Positions 33,438 to 34,023 of a stretch of DNA of 34,023 nucleotides are shown here, piece after piece. The notes under the pieces were generated by a model. That model saw only the letters and a program-made list of their open reading frames with translations. It was not told the DNA's origin and made no database searches. Within the stretch, counting starts at the first letter, position 1, and every line of letters starts with the position of its first letter. The translations under genes were made by a program, and so were the position numbers. The stretch is from Ophioceras dolichostomum (Eukaryota; Ascomycota; Sordariomycetes; Magnaporthales; Ophioceraceae): positions 13,301-47,323 of the forward strand of contig PYST01000304.1 in assembly GCA_003049485.1 (NCBI GenBank), written 5' to 3'.

Positions 33438-34023
33438 AACGGCCCACCACCCCAGCAAGTTACACCTGCTTGCGGTGGCTGTTTGGCTCTCGTGCCGATT
33501 GGAGACAAGGCGGGGGGATCGGGTGAAAGATGAATGCAAGCAAGATGACTGGAGGACTGGGAAGGCGGGCGGGCTGAATTGGAGGGGTACATACCGGCTG
33601 CGCGTGTGTGCGATTGAAAATACGATGGGACGAGGCATGCAGGAAGTACCGTGGGAAACAAAGGAAGCGGCAGGTTCTCTCCATGGGTCCAGTCCGAAGT
33701 ATCAGACGACGGGAGCACGCTGGCGAATGAAAAATGCCCCGATCGATTACACTACGGCGAATGCCGAGATCAGGACGAATGACAAGAGGCTCGTATGTTA
33801 GACGGAGTGTGTGGTCAAAAAATATGTATATTTGCAATTGGAAAACACCAACAATGGTTGATGGAAGTTCTGGTCTTTTATACTCGCCGACGAAGAACAG
33901 AAAATACCGCGAATTCTTTTTCTCTCTTCCCTTCTTTCTTGGCCTGTCTCGCACAGGGGGCTGATCGGCACCCCTCCTTTCGCGATCCGGGCAGCCAACA
34001 ACAAGACCTACCCACCTCCAGCC
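33438..34023. other. 3' flank to window end
   Basis: This is downstream of the 173-residue gene. Open frames on both strands overlap and show no recognisable product. A pyrimidine-rich run occurs at about 33915-33950. No gene is supported before the window ends. Confidence 0.5.

Overview
The window reads as nuclear DNA of a filamentous ascomycete (Pezizomycotina; a Sordariomycete would fit, but that is inference). The evidence is short spliceosomal introns of about 60-150 nt with GTRNGT-type donors and CTGAC/CTAAC/CTGAT branch motifs, pyrimidine-rich leaders before start codons, single-gene spacing without operons, and a fungal NLR-type (STAND) gene.

Layout. (1) 209-5492, minus strand: a large decayed gene of the NO VEIN/sacsin-like group, with an HSP90-type (Bergerat) ATPase remnant at the N-terminus and a DUF3883-like domain at the C-terminus. 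Five introns with usable splice signals can still be placed, but six in-frame stop codons and at least seven frameshifts break the reading frame. (2) 6784-10800, plus strand: an intact three-exon NACHT/STAND protein of 1277 residues. It has a helical N-terminal domain, a linker of six tandem 22-residue repeats, a NACHT NTPase and a DUF7791-like C-terminal region, and it lies head-to-head with the pseudogene. (3) 14428-15409, plus: a two-exon orphan protein of 299 residues with an uninterrupted run of 22 asparagines near its C-terminus. (4) 20068-21020, plus: a three-exon orphan protein of 263 residues. (5) 23182-24720, minus: an intact single-exon acyltransferase-3 family membrane protein of 512 residues. 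(6) 32819-33437, plus: a two-exon orphan protein of 173 residues with a CxC...CxC...C cluster. Two further small genes, near 21.9 kb (plus) and 27.9 kb (minus), are weak candidates.

About half of the window is intergenic, in long stretches (10.8-14.4, 15.4-20.1, 24.7-32.8 kb). I found no rRNA, convincing tRNA, CRISPR array, transposon or telomere repeat. Simple repeats include G23 at the window edge, A23 at 12.4 kb, (AAC)22 inside gene 3 and (GT)12 at 15.8 kb.

The functional theme I can support is innate-immunity-like or nonself-recognition machinery: a STAND receptor beside a broken NO VEIN-like ATPase. The other genes give no sign of a shared pathway. The best candidates for something new are the regular 22-residue repeat linker of the NLR, the head-to-head pairing with a decaying partner, and the poly-asparagine protein downstream.
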